Source: Helicobacter bilis (GTDB taxonomy: Bacteria > Campylobacterota > Campylobacteria > Campylobacterales > Helicobacteraceae). From it: 64,000 nt of DNA. The stretch spans positions 1,550,001-1,614,000 of the forward strand of contig NZ_CP019645.1 of assembly GCF_001999985.1 (NCBI RefSeq), in the 5' to 3' direction. Every line of letters starts with the position of its first letter. The first letter of the stretch is position 1. Position numbers and translations under genes: made by a program. Shown one piece after another: positions 55,704 to 64,000 of the stretch. Below the pieces are notes generated by a model. The model was not told the origin of the DNA and searched no databases. It was given only the letters and a program-made list of their open reading frames with translations.

Positions 55704-57446
55704 TTAAAACTCTTTTCTTGGATCATTTACTCCATAGATAATGCCTGTCTTTGGATCACGCAAAATTGCACTCACATCACCCATATCTGGTAATTCTGTG
55801 ATTTTATATCCCATTCTTTTAAGATTATCTTGCACATCTTTTGTCATACCATAAGGCTCAATGCGAATCTCATCTGGCTCCCATTGCATATGGAATCTTG
55901 GTGATTCTACCGCTTTTGCTATATCCATTTTATGATCAATCACATTAGAAATCACTTGCAACACAGTGGTAATAATCCTTGCACCACCCGGACTGCCCAC
56001 TACCATAAATAGCTTACCATCTTTTAGAATGATTGTAGGACTCATTGAACTTAGCGGTCTTTTCCCCGGGACAATCGCATTTGCTTCACCGCCTACTAAG
56101 CCATAAAGATTAGCTACACCGGGTTTAATAGAAAAGTCATCCATTTCATTATTAAGTATAAATCCAGCCCCTTCAACCGCTGCTATCGCACCATAACTTG
56201 CATTAATAGTATAGGTTACGCTTACAGCATTACCCCATTTATCTGCTACTGAATAATGTGTAGTGTGATTGCCTTCTTTATGATTTATGGGTTGCCCTAC
56301 TTTTATGGCACCAAGTCCGGGCTTAATATTTTTACTAGGGACTGCTTTGCCCTTTGCATTGAGTATATTTGTGTAGATTTTTTTTGCATACTCTTTTGCT
56401 AATAATTTATCAGTTGGCACACTGAAAAAATCTGGATCTGCCATAAATACCGATCTATCAGCATAGGCTTGACGCATTGCTTCAGTCATTAAGGCAATAG
56501 ACTTTGATGAGCCAAAACCTAGACTAGCTATATCTGCATTTTCCATTGTGTTTAGAATTTGAATGATATGCGTCCCGCCGCTACTTGGTGGAGACATGGA
56601 TATAATCTCATAGCCTCTATATGTGCCTGTTACTGGCTTTCGCCATACCACATTATATTGTGCTAAATCTTCTTTAGAGATTATACCGCCATTATTTTGC
56701 ATATCAGCAACGATCAATTCTGCAATTTTCCCTTGATAAAACGCACTCTCACCCTCTTTTTGTATAAGTCTCAAGGTCTTTGCCAAATCTTTTTGCACGA
56801 GTGTATCCCCACCTTGATAAAGTGAGCCATCTTTCTTTAAAAAGTATTTTCTCGTGCTTGCAAATTTAGCTAAATCATCTTTTACTTCAAGCATTGTTTC
56901 AGCCTGTCTATCAGTGATTACAAAGCCATTTTCAGCTAAATCGATAGCAGGCTGCATGAGTTCGCCAAGCGGCTTTGTGCCATATTTATCAAGCATAGCA
57001 CTCATACCTTTAACAGTGCCGGGCACTCCTGCAGCTAAATATCCAAGTGTTGAAGCATTTGGAATCACATTGCCCTTATTATCCAAATACATATCTCTTG
57101 TGGCTTTTAACGGGGCTTTTTCTCTAAAATCAAGTGTAATATTCTCACCATTTGCAAGGTGAATGACAGCAAAGCCACCACCACCGATGTTTCCGGCAGC
57201 AGGATGGACTACCGCTAAAGCATAGCCAACTGCTACAGCCGCATCAATCGCATTTCCGCCATTATCAAGCACAGCTTTTCCTATCGCAGTAGCATAAGGG
57301 CTACTCGTCATCGCAAGTCCTGTGCCTGTTGTATCTCGTGTTGGAGGATAACTCGCTGCAAACACAGCACTCACGCTTAAAAACCCTGTCATCACAAGAG
57401 ATTTTAGCGGTGTTACACCTAAACTTTTATGAATGTTAAAACCCAT
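55704..57446 (-). CDS. ggt: Gamma-glutamyltranspeptidase
   Basis: 580 residues, secreted or periplasmic (signal peptide with SLVMTGFLSVSAVFA). Cuts gamma-glutamyl bonds of glutamine and glutathione; a known virulence and immune-modulating factor in Helicobacter. The proenzyme cleaves itself before the nucleophile Thr in NHTTHYSVADKWGNAV. Others: NAIDAAVAVGYALAVVHP, GNIGGGGFAVIH, DFREKAP, SMSPPSSGGTH, GKRPLSSMSPTI and GSPGGARIITTVLQV. AAGGAAGAAACT precedes ATG. Diverges from the 57719 gene. Confidence 0.97.
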   Translation of the reverse strand: MGFNIHKSLGVTPLKSLVMTGFLSVSAVFAASYPPTRDTTGTGLAMTSSPYATAIGKAVLDNGGNAIDAAVAVGYALAVVHPAAGNIGGGGFAVIHLANGENITLDFREKAPLKATRDMYLDNKGNVIPNASTLGYLAAGVPGTVKGMSAMLDKYGTKPLGELMQPAIDLAENGFVITDRQAETMLEVKDDLAKFASTRKYFLKKDGSLYQGGDTLVQKDLAKTLRLIQKEGESAFYQGKIAELIVADMQNNGGIISKEDLAQYNVVWRKPVTGTYRGYEIISMSPPSSGGTHIIQILNTMENADIASLGFGSSKSIALMTEAMRQAYADRSVFMADPDFFSVPTDKLLAKEYAKKIYTNILNAKGKAVPSKNIKPGLGAIKVGQPINHKEGNHTTHYSVADKWGNAVSVTYTINASYGAIAAVEGAGFILNNEMDDFSIKPGVANLYGLVGGEANAIVPGKRPLSSMSPTIILKDGKLFMVVGSPGGARIITTVLQVISNVIDHKMDIAKAVESPRFHMQWEPDEIRIEPYGMTKDVQDNLKRMGYKITELPDMGDVSAILRDPKTGIIYGVNDPRKEF

Positions 57447-57718
57447 AGTTTCTTCCTTATGTAAAATTGTGCTTCATTATTTCATTAAAATGTAAATAAG
57501 CAAAACAGCATTATCAAATTATGACAAGCGGTTTAGTTTGCAATTATACAAAATGTTACATTATTACCAGTTGTGGTTAAGGTATAGGGCTATTTGTCTA
57601 TAATGATATTTTGATAAAAAATACACAATATCCGCAAGATTCCGATACATATACAAATTATTGCCGATTTTTTGCTAGAATATGTCTTTTATTTTTCATA
57701 TAGATTTAAGGGGAGATT

Positions 57719-59434
57719 ATGCGAGATTCTACAATGCATACGAATAGAATGGATAAATTTAGAAAATATAGAAAGTCTGTGTTGTGTGGGGCTTTGTTTG
57801 CAAGTGCGTTTAGTGTAGTAGAGGCTATGGAGTTTGGCACAATGGGGAATGTCTCTGCATCTATGGGTGGGGCTGGAGTAGCTTTGAAAAGTCCTTTTGC
57901 TTTGTATTATAATCCGGCATTGCTTGCTTCAGATTCTAAAATGCGTATAGGTTATAGTATAGGTGTTGGTTTATCGCAATCAAACCTTGATAAGCTTACG
58001 AATCTAAACTTTGTCAAAATGGTAGAATCTCTTACAAGTCTTGGCAGTCAAATGGGTGGCGGCAGTAAAGCAATTACAAAAACAATTCGATCCGCTGCAC
58101 CTGCTATAAATAGTGGTGCAATGCCGTTTGCAGCAAATGGCAATACAAGGGCTGCGAGTAATTTAACTGGTGCTTTGACGGAAGCTTTGCAACAAGCTAC
58201 CGGCAATCAGTCAAATGATTTAGAGACTTTATGGAAAGATTATGAAAAGAAGCATCAAGGTAGCACGGATCATTCACAACTGGTTGGGAATCTAAAAGAT
58301 TCTGTAAATAATTCCAGTATGACCCAAGAGCAAAAAGATATGTTTAACGACTTTGCTGAATCGGTGGATTGGAGTGACTTTGATGTATCTAATGGTAAAA
58401 TCACAAGCATGACAATTAAGTCTGGTAGTAATGGGGCATTAGACGCTGCTATGAAAGATTTAGACACTCTTTTTGAAGTCTTAAAAAATAACAACATGAA
58501 TGTAATCAGTCAAAGCGGTATAGTCTTTCAACTCTCTAGTGAGACCATGCAAGAGAAGTTTGGTAGCCTTGCAGTAGGATTATTTAATACTACTCAAGCT
58601 GGAGTATCGCTTGTTGGCGATAAGAGTCGAATGCGACTTATCTTTGGTGATACAAACGGATATTATGAACTTATTACAAAGCCTGGCGGATACACGCTGA
58701 AACAATCTACAGAAGATGAATATAATAAGTTTTCTATCTTACAATCTGTTGAAAAAGGCGATGCACATAAAGTTGTAAGTTCTGTGTTTAATCTCACAGA
58801 ATTACCCGTGGGCTATGCGTATAGATTTAACTTTGACAATTCGGAGTTAAGCATAGGCGTAGCTGGGAAGCTTATGCTTGGGGCGAGTCTGTATCATGAG
58901 CAGTTTCTTGGCTCAAACTTGCAGTTTAATACAAACTTTGCCTCAAACATACAATACAACACTACTTTTGGGATAGATTTAGGCACATATTATGGCTATA
59001 ATCTCTCTGACAGCGGTCAGCTTGGTGTAGGTTTTGTAGCAAAAAATATCAATACGCCAACTTTCAGATTCGATACTGCACCAACTATTAGTATAAAACC
59101 ACAATATAGGGCAGGTATAGCCTACAATGGCAAAAGATTCTCACTTGCATTTGACGCTGATGTATTGCCAAACGAAGTGCTAACTTATAGTCAATATGGT
59201 TTGTATTCTCAAATGATAGGTGGCGGTTTTAAACTTGATTATAGATTTGTAGATGTGAGAGGCGGTGTCGCCTATGATTTACGAAGAGACACTGGGGCTA
59301 TACTTACTGCTGGTGTAAATATCTTAGGACTTATTGATATTGCTGCAGAAGTTGGCACAACATGGGTTGATTACTTTGGGACTACTGCACCAAAATATGC
59401 CAATGTAAGAGTGGGTGGAAGCTTTAGCTGGTAA
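57719..59434 (+). CDS. Outer-membrane beta-barrel (TraF-like/FadL-like family)
   Basis: 571 residues. Signal sequence with KYRKSVLCGALFASAFSVVEA. The mature start MEFGTMGNVSASMGGAGVALKSPFALYYNPALLA matches the first strand and hatch of OmpP1/FadL and TraF-like outer-membrane proteins of Campylobacterota. The middle (about 100-230) is Ser/Asn/Gly-rich and probably an exposed loop. The C-terminal strands alternate and end in an aromatic (RVGGSFSW). Ligand is unknown. ATG preceded by AAGGGGAGATT. Confidence 0.78.
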   Translation: MRDSTMHTNRMDKFRKYRKSVLCGALFASAFSVVEAMEFGTMGNVSASMGGAGVALKSPFALYYNPALLASDSKMRIGYSIGVGLSQSNLDKLTNLNFVKMVESLTSLGSQMGGGSKAITKTIRSAAPAINSGAMPFAANGNTRAASNLTGALTEALQQATGNQSNDLETLWKDYEKKHQGSTDHSQLVGNLKDSVNNSSMTQEQKDMFNDFAESVDWSDFDVSNGKITSMTIKSGSNGALDAAMKDLDTLFEVLKNNNMNVISQSGIVFQLSSETMQEKFGSLAVGLFNTTQAGVSLVGDKSRMRLIFGDTNGYYELITKPGGYTLKQSTEDEYNKFSILQSVEKGDAHKVVSSVFNLTELPVGYAYRFNFDNSELSIGVAGKLMLGASLYHEQFLGSNLQFNTNFASNIQYNTTFGIDLGTYYGYNLSDSGQLGVGFVAKNINTPTFRFDTAPTISIKPQYRAGIAYNGKRFSLAFDADVLPNEVLTYSQYGLYSQMIGGGFKLDYRFVDVRGGVAYDLRRDTGAILTAGVNILGLIDIAAEVGTTWVDYFGTTAPKYANVRVGGSFSW

Positions 59435-60189
59435 TCGATTAAATAAAAAGTGTATAGCTTGCCTTTCTCTATATATGATTTAGTTTGTGTAATTCCATTG
59501 CCTTGTTTTACTGAACTAGAGGCGGCTGGAGTTTAGGAAACTTAAAGTTATTTCCTAAGTTACACCGCAACTGCCAGTTTTATGCGCCTTACAAATCTCA
59601 TGTTTTTATGTCTAAACGCTGGACTTTATACCAACAATATAGAACTTTAACTATAAATATTTTGGAAACCAAATGAGCTAGAAAATAAATATGGAATCCG
59701 GTATAACATTATCCATGTTATATATACTTGTCTAAAAATGAATAATATTATTTTTTAAGAAATTTTATACAATTTTTTGTAGTTAGCGAAAATATTTCAG
59801 TTATGATATTTGCTTTATATTAAGTAGAGATTTGCCCCCCCCCCCCCTTTTTTTCACTCATGGTCAAAACAACAATAGATACAAAATTGTAGTAAAGCTT
59901 TATGCAAAGTCTTATTTTCAATTAATCCTACTATGCATATGTTAATAATGGGGAGGGGGGATTATGCTTAAATTGCTTCAAACACAAGCGATACATGTTT
60001 ATTGCATTTACTTTTTTTAATTAGATTATGGGGTTTGTTTTGTTTGGTGTTTTGTGGCACGATGCTTTTTATGAGTGGGCGATGCACCCAGTGGAAGAGG
60101 CATAGGCACTTCGCTTATGGTATGTATGGTTCGATTCTGCTCCCTACTTGTTGATACTGTTTATTATTCAAAACTTCCTTTTTTGCTTT
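59435..60189. other. Intergenic stretch with C13 tract and G-rich run
   Basis: No gene is recognised. C13 at 59835-59847 is followed by eight T; GGGGAGGGGGG lies at 59950-59960. It looks like the remains of a phase-variable gene or promoter, but no long frame surrounds the tracts. Confidence 0.5.
59835..59847. repeat. C13 homopolymer, intergenic
   Basis: Thirteen C followed by a T-run. Neither strand offers a reading frame of useful length across it. Confidence 0.8.
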
Positions 60190-61806
60190 TTTTTGTTGGA
60201 ATGATATAATTTACCAAGTGTGTCTGCATTAAAGCGTATAAAATTAATCTTTATGCTATCCTGTTTATCTGCAAACACGATGAAAAAATTCTTATGATTT
60301 GTGTCAATATAAGCATTTTTTGCATTTGCTATAACACTTGGAATCTCTAGTATTTCGGCTTCACTTAAGGCTTGATTGTAATTTTCCTTTCGTGCTGTTC
60401 TAAAAAATAGCTTAAATCCTTTTTAGTCAAAAATACTTCATCAAACTTAACACTCAAAGCGTTTTTGATCTCCTGTGGTAAAAAGTGGCAATTTTTAGAA
60501 TATTTGGGGCTTTTTCATAACCCTTTTTCCCACATTAGCCACAAATATTCTCTATGCTCTTGCTCTTGTGCGATTTCTAGCGATTATGGTGTATTTTTTC
60601 AGTGCTTTATATGTCTTTGGTTGCATTTTTGATTCTCTTTTTCTGCTAATTTTAGCATACTCTTAGCCTGTATTCTTTCACCCTTTTCATTCTGCACGAT
60701 ATAGCGTGGGATATGTGTGCTAAAAGTGGATATTTTTCTTTTGCTTTATCAAAGCCTTGTGTTAATGTATCGGCTAAGTCTTTTGCTGCGACTTCTTTTA
60801 GCTTCGAATTATTTTTTAAATATTTAAAGCCTTGAGCAACTGCTTACTCCCTACTGCCCCACCTAAGAATCCAGCGGCAAGCTTAGCAGGATTAAAGCCC
60901 ATAATATTTCCATTCTCATCTATCTCTATTTCTGCTGCACTTCCGCTTATTAATCCACTTCCCAAATGTGAGTTACTTTGCATAGTTATGGAATCTTTTA
61001 TTAACTCTTTTGTTTCTTTTACACTTTTTCCACTTTGTTTTGCTTGTTTGATTATTTCTTGTGGGGTTTGTGGTATAATGCTTTCTTGGTTAAGTGAAGT
61101 AACAGGGCTTTCCTTTGCGTTAGTTCCAGCGTTTTCACTTGTTAAAGCCTTAGACTGAATCAAATTAAGGCTTTCCAATTCTTTTTTATTTCCACTATCT
61201 CTAAAAGCAGTTATAACAAAATTGTTCCCTTCTTTTTTATCTAAAATAATTGTCGTTAGCTCGGTTTTAATTCCAATGCGACCTTTTTCTACTTCTACAA
61301 TATGCCCTTTTTGTATATTTTCGCTTAAGTGTGATATAAATCTCAAAGCCTTTTCTTCACCCCATTGCTTTGTTCTCTCTTGTAAAATATGTGCTAATCC
61401 AAAGTTAGAATCTCCCCAAACTAAATCAATATCCCCCAATTCTTTACGATGAAATGCCCCTGCGACTTGTCCTTTATACTCACCTTTAGCTCCGCTTTCT
61501 TTATGCGCTTGTGCTTCACTTATGAGTTTTTGTATAGCAGTCTCGCCGCTGTGATAATGTTCTGCATAGTTTGTGCCAAATTCTTTTATGGGTTTAATGT
61601 TTAAGGATTCCCTATTCTCACAATATGCTTTTAAGATACCCTCGAATTTACCATTTTTATATGGTGTTTCTCTCCAAAGATTCCCATTTAAATGATCTCT
61701 CACTACACAACCGCTTATTTTATCCGCTTTGGTTTTACACTCTTTTAGTGTATCTGCATATAAAGTAGAAAGTGAGAGAAACCCATTAACACGCTTTTAA
61801 TAACAT
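60190..61806 (-). pseudogene. Broken YwqK signal region fused to PBECR-containing polyvalent protein
   Basis: ATG 61806 (AAGGACAAAT upstream) begins MLLKAC then shifts frame; SLTFYF/LSLSTLYADTLKECK-like signal codons follow, then an uninterrupted 295-residue frame (61703-60816). Its first 35 residues are YwqK-like (GNLWRETPYKNGKFEG). Then, abruptly, come EFGTNYAEHYHSGETA and VWGDSNFGLAHILQERTKQW ... ISHLSENIQKGHIVEV, a pattern typical of barnase/colicin-E5-like nucleases (PBECR). Beyond the stop, other frames continue QGFKYLKNNSKLKEVAA, STHIPRYIVQNEKGERI, and a second nuclease-like piece (VKFDEVFLTKKDLSYF; ALSEAEILEIPSVIA). At least four frameshifts. The 295-residue part could still be translated. 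Confidence 0.6.
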
Positions 61807-61922
61807 ATTTGTCCTTTTAAATTAAGATAAAGATTCTGTATTTTACAAAAACTATTTTAGATTAAAGCCTGAAAGATTCTAAGATTAGAATCTAGCAAGT
61901 GTTAAGACTTTAAAATCATAAA

Positions 61923-62507
61923 TTATTTAGAATCGCCTTTAAGGCATATTTCTTTTAAATAGATAATTGCTCTTTCGATGAAGACGTCTCTACGTATCTC
62001 TTTTAATTCTTTGTCTGTTAAGACTTTGTTATTAAAGCATTTACCGCTTATGAACTTATGATTCTCTGCTTTAATTAAGGCTAATAGCTTTTTATCTTCT
62101 GTGTAGAGTTTCATATCCCCATTTACTCCATCGTTGTTAAATGGTGTTTCTGCTTTTAGACTCCCATTTTCATAATACCACTTTGACATACCTTCTCTTT
62201 TGCCATTTTTATATGGTGTTTCTGATTCTAGATTCCCATTCCTATAATACCACTTTGTCATACCTTCTCTTTTGTCATTTTTATATGGTATTTCATTTAC
62301 CAGATCCCCATTCTCATAATACCACTTTCCTATGCCTTCTCTTTTGCCATTTTTATATGGTATTTCTTCCCAAAGTTTCCCATTGGAATGATAATCTCTC
62401 TTTACACAACCGCTTATTTTATCCGCTTCGGTTTTACACTCTTTTAGTGTATCTGCATATAAAGTAGAAAGTGAGAGAAAAGCTATAAACGCATTTTTTA
62501 GTAACAT
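61923..62507 (-). CDS. YwqK-family (MORN-like) secreted protein
   Basis: 194 residues, intact. Signal peptide MLLKNAFIAFLSLSTLYA, a pair of Cys (LKECK, SGCVKR), then four repeats of about 23 residues with the core YYENG(D/N/S)L..E.PYKN.KREG, and a C-terminal helix with FISGKCFNNKVLTDKELKEIRR. Such genes are annotated as toxin-antitoxin system YwqK family antitoxins because of where they lie; a binding or immunity role is inferred. A broken copy precedes a nuclease-like module at 61806, and another is at 7351-7735. Confidence 0.75.
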   Translation of the reverse strand: MLLKNAFIAFLSLSTLYADTLKECKTEADKISGCVKRDYHSNGKLWEEIPYKNGKREGIGKWYYENGDLVNEIPYKNDKREGMTKWYYRNGNLESETPYKNGKREGMSKWYYENGSLKAETPFNNDGVNGDMKLYTEDKKLLALIKAENHKFISGKCFNNKVLTDKELKEIRRDVFIERAIIYLKEICLKGDSK

Positions 62508-62546
62508 AACTGCCCCTTTTATTAAGATAAAGATTCTAAAAAGCTA

Positions 62547-63200
62547 TTAAAAATGTGCCCATGAAGAGAGAATATCGCGCAATCTTTTAGGGCGGAATGA
62601 GAGTCTTTCTGTGCTAGCATTAATGCAGTAATCTTGCACACTATCTCTTGAGTGTATATGTCCGTGGATATTGACTTCACATTTTGCCAAAGAAAAAGCA
62701 TAGTCGATAATATCCCTTGCTTTATGATATTTATCATTTCTTTTTCTCTCGCCAACGGGAAAATGGCTAAACATAATCCGCACATTATTCACATCAACGA
62801 TTAAGCCTGTGGCATAGGGATTTTTTAGCTCATCACCCCACTTTTTTTTCATTGCCTTTTTTAGCATATCTTTTTCTGGAATCTTAAATTTAATCTTTTT
62901 TATCACACGCCAATCTTTTAGCTTTTGATATTTACCCATATCATTATTGCCTACAACAAGCATTTTTTCACCATTGAGTTTAGGCAAAATGCTATCACCA
63001 TCGCCAAAGTATAAATCCCCTAAATGCAACACACTATCATTCACACTCACGACTTCATTCCACCAATTTAAACTTAAATCATCAAAGCTTTTATAATGCG
63101 TGTTATTCAGTGTAATCACTCTTAAAGGCTCTTTTACAAGCACATGTTTATGTCCAAAATGCGTATCAGAAATAATAAAAGTATCAAGTGATATTTGCAT
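62547..63200 (-). CDS. Calcineurin-like metallophosphoesterase
   Basis: 217 residues. All five metal-site motifs are present in order: SDTHFGH (residues 12-18), HLGDLYFGD, VVGNND, SHFP and HGHIHSRD. Single-domain, cytoplasmic. Such proteins hydrolyse phosphodiesters or phosphomonoesters; substrate unknown. It is convergent with nothing and probably monocistronic; ATG preceded by AAGGCAAAAC. Confidence 0.85.
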   Translation of the reverse strand: MQISLDTFIISDTHFGHKHVLVKEPLRVITLNNTHYKSFDDLSLNWWNEVVSVNDSVLHLGDLYFGDGDSILPKLNGEKMLVVGNNDMGKYQKLKDWRVIKKIKFKIPEKDMLKKAMKKKWGDELKNPYATGLIVDVNNVRIMFSHFPVGERKRNDKYHKARDIIDYAFSLAKCEVNIHGHIHSRDSVQDYCINASTERLSFRPKRLRDILSSWAHF

Positions 63201-63268
63201 GTTTTGCCTTTATCTTGTTTTCTAATCTTAGCATATTTTAGAAACTATAAGCAACAATCTTGTATCAC

Positions 63269-64000
63269 CTATCTCACAAAACGCACACCAATGCCTATTC
63301 TATGTCCTATTTTATCATATTCATAAAGATAATCCCCATAGCCAACAAAATATTGCATATAAACTCCATAATATGGATTAAGCTTATAAGTATAGCTTAG
63401 CCGCAAACCACCATGTAAGCTATCAATCTTTTTTCCGGGCTGAAAATATCGTAATAAGCCCGTTATAGTCGCATCGGCTAAATGCTTGTTATAACGCATA
63501 AATATTTTTATCTCAAGGCTTCCTAAGTATTTATATATAAATGGATTCTCGGGATAGAATCTCACAGGGGCAAATGCCTCCATATCAACACCCCAATGCT
63601 TTGTCGTCCATCTAGCTTTAAATATCCATCTATCACTACCCCGACTTCTATCAGCTGCCCCACCATGCTCTATATTTATCTCGCCATTGCTAATATGCCT
63701 CCAACCAGTTGTAAGCTCTGTGAGTGTGCCACCCCAAAATACTACATTCATAGGATAGGTAAAGAGAAATTCAGGTTGAAAGTCATTGTCTCTTACCGGC
63801 GAACTTGCCTTTTCATTAAACACTTGAAAAAAGAAAGTATCTGTAAAAGCAAAATATAAGATTCCACCGCTTTTAAAAATATTCCTTGACAAAGGGACTC
63901 TAAAGCTTATCTGTCCTTTAAGCTCATTTGGTATATGGCGTGGATTTTCCATAGGTGTGAAATTGTAAAGATATATGAAATAAGTATCACGCCAATCTTC
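63269..64000 (-). CDS. pldA: Outer-membrane phospholipase A, N-terminus outside window
   Basis: At least 243 residues of beta-barrel sequence, open to base 64000. The active-site motif H-x-SNG is in GWRHISNGEINIEHGG, followed by SRGSDRWIFKARW, which matches OMPLA (catalytic His/Ser, calcium site). The C-terminus ends GIGVRFVR after alternating strands. In Helicobacter PldA raises lysophospholipids and aids colonisation (family knowledge). The signal peptide and first strands are not in the window. Confidence 0.88.
   Translation of the reverse strand, partial: EDWRDTYFIYLYNFTPMENPRHIPNELKGQISFRVPLSRNIFKSGGILYFAFTDTFFFQVFNEKASSPVRDNDFQPEFLFTYPMNVVFWGGTLTELTTGWRHISNGEINIEHGGAADRSRGSDRWIFKARWTTKHWGVDMEAFAPVRFYPENPFIYKYLGSLEIKIFMRYNKHLADATITGLLRYFQPGKKIDSLHGGLRLSYTYKLNPYYGVYMQYFVGYGDYLYEYDKIGHRIGIGVRFVR

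Noticed and set aside
62141-62467. 108-residue plus-strand frame with repeats
   Set aside because: Antisense image of the four YwqK repeats.

Overview
The window is AT-rich DNA from an epsilonproteobacterium (Campylobacterota), almost certainly a urease-positive enterohepatic Helicobacter. The markers are a complete ureA-B-I-E-F-G-H cluster with a fused UreA and the acid channel UreI, secreted gamma-glutamyltranspeptidase, a GT10 alpha-1,3-fucosyltransferase, a CadA-type metal ATPase, AddB, outer-membrane phospholipase A and many long G/C homopolymers of the phase-variation type. I cannot name the species from sequence alone; H. bilis/H. trogontum-like is a guess.

Layout. 1-2204: 3'-truncated metal P-type ATPase (minus), with a CsoR-like operator upstream. 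2557-3828: fucosyltransferase. 3838-7735: decayed mobile island with fragments of phage-type polyvalent proteins, a PBECR-like nuclease and a broken YwqK/MORN gene. 7968-16716: hemJ, a switched-off methyltransferase, a dynamin-like GTPase, cmoA, cdsA and mnmG. 16759-20347: phase-variable nuclease-methylase plus specificity subunit (BcgI-like). 20408-24674: TonB-dependent receptor, ComEA-like protein, ubiX. 24836-30712: urease operon. 31423-43113: housekeeping genes (aspS, adk, mutY, ribH-nusB-pyrF, radA, addB). 43468-43876: unassigned structured RNA and tRNA-Ser. 43948-48238: NlpC/P60 protein, Spx/ArsC-like protein and a broken cstA. 48461-53799: surface-glycan genes and ilvA. 53800-55661: repeat-rich debris with a PKD-protein remnant. 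55704-59434: ggt and an outer-membrane barrel. 60190-62507: second decayed toxin-like island with intact and broken YwqK genes. 62547-64000: metallophosphoesterase and the start-truncated pldA.

Three genome-scale themes stand out. (1) A palindromic repeat family with arms ending in TGTCAT and containing GAGCG..GCGAAATATCT lies between genes and also inside genes. In cadA, radA and a GT4 glycosyltransferase it is read in the same frame (CHVERSE ... KDIS ... YD); fut and cmoA hold degenerate copies. (2) The octamer AGATTCTA/TAGAATCT is strikingly over-represented. It forms long hairpins between genes and is translated as LES/IES/DSK in extra segments of NusB, MnmG, RadA and CadA. (3) At least eight homopolymeric G/C tracts of 9-14 nt are present, four inside coding regions for surface or DNA-modifying enzymes.

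Several genes are disrupted in this copy: the methyltransferase at 8725-9949 (OFF by tract length), the nuclease-methylase at 16759-18874 (single-base shift in methylase motif I), cstA (inferred 40-nt deletion at its most conserved motif) and most of the two mobile islands.
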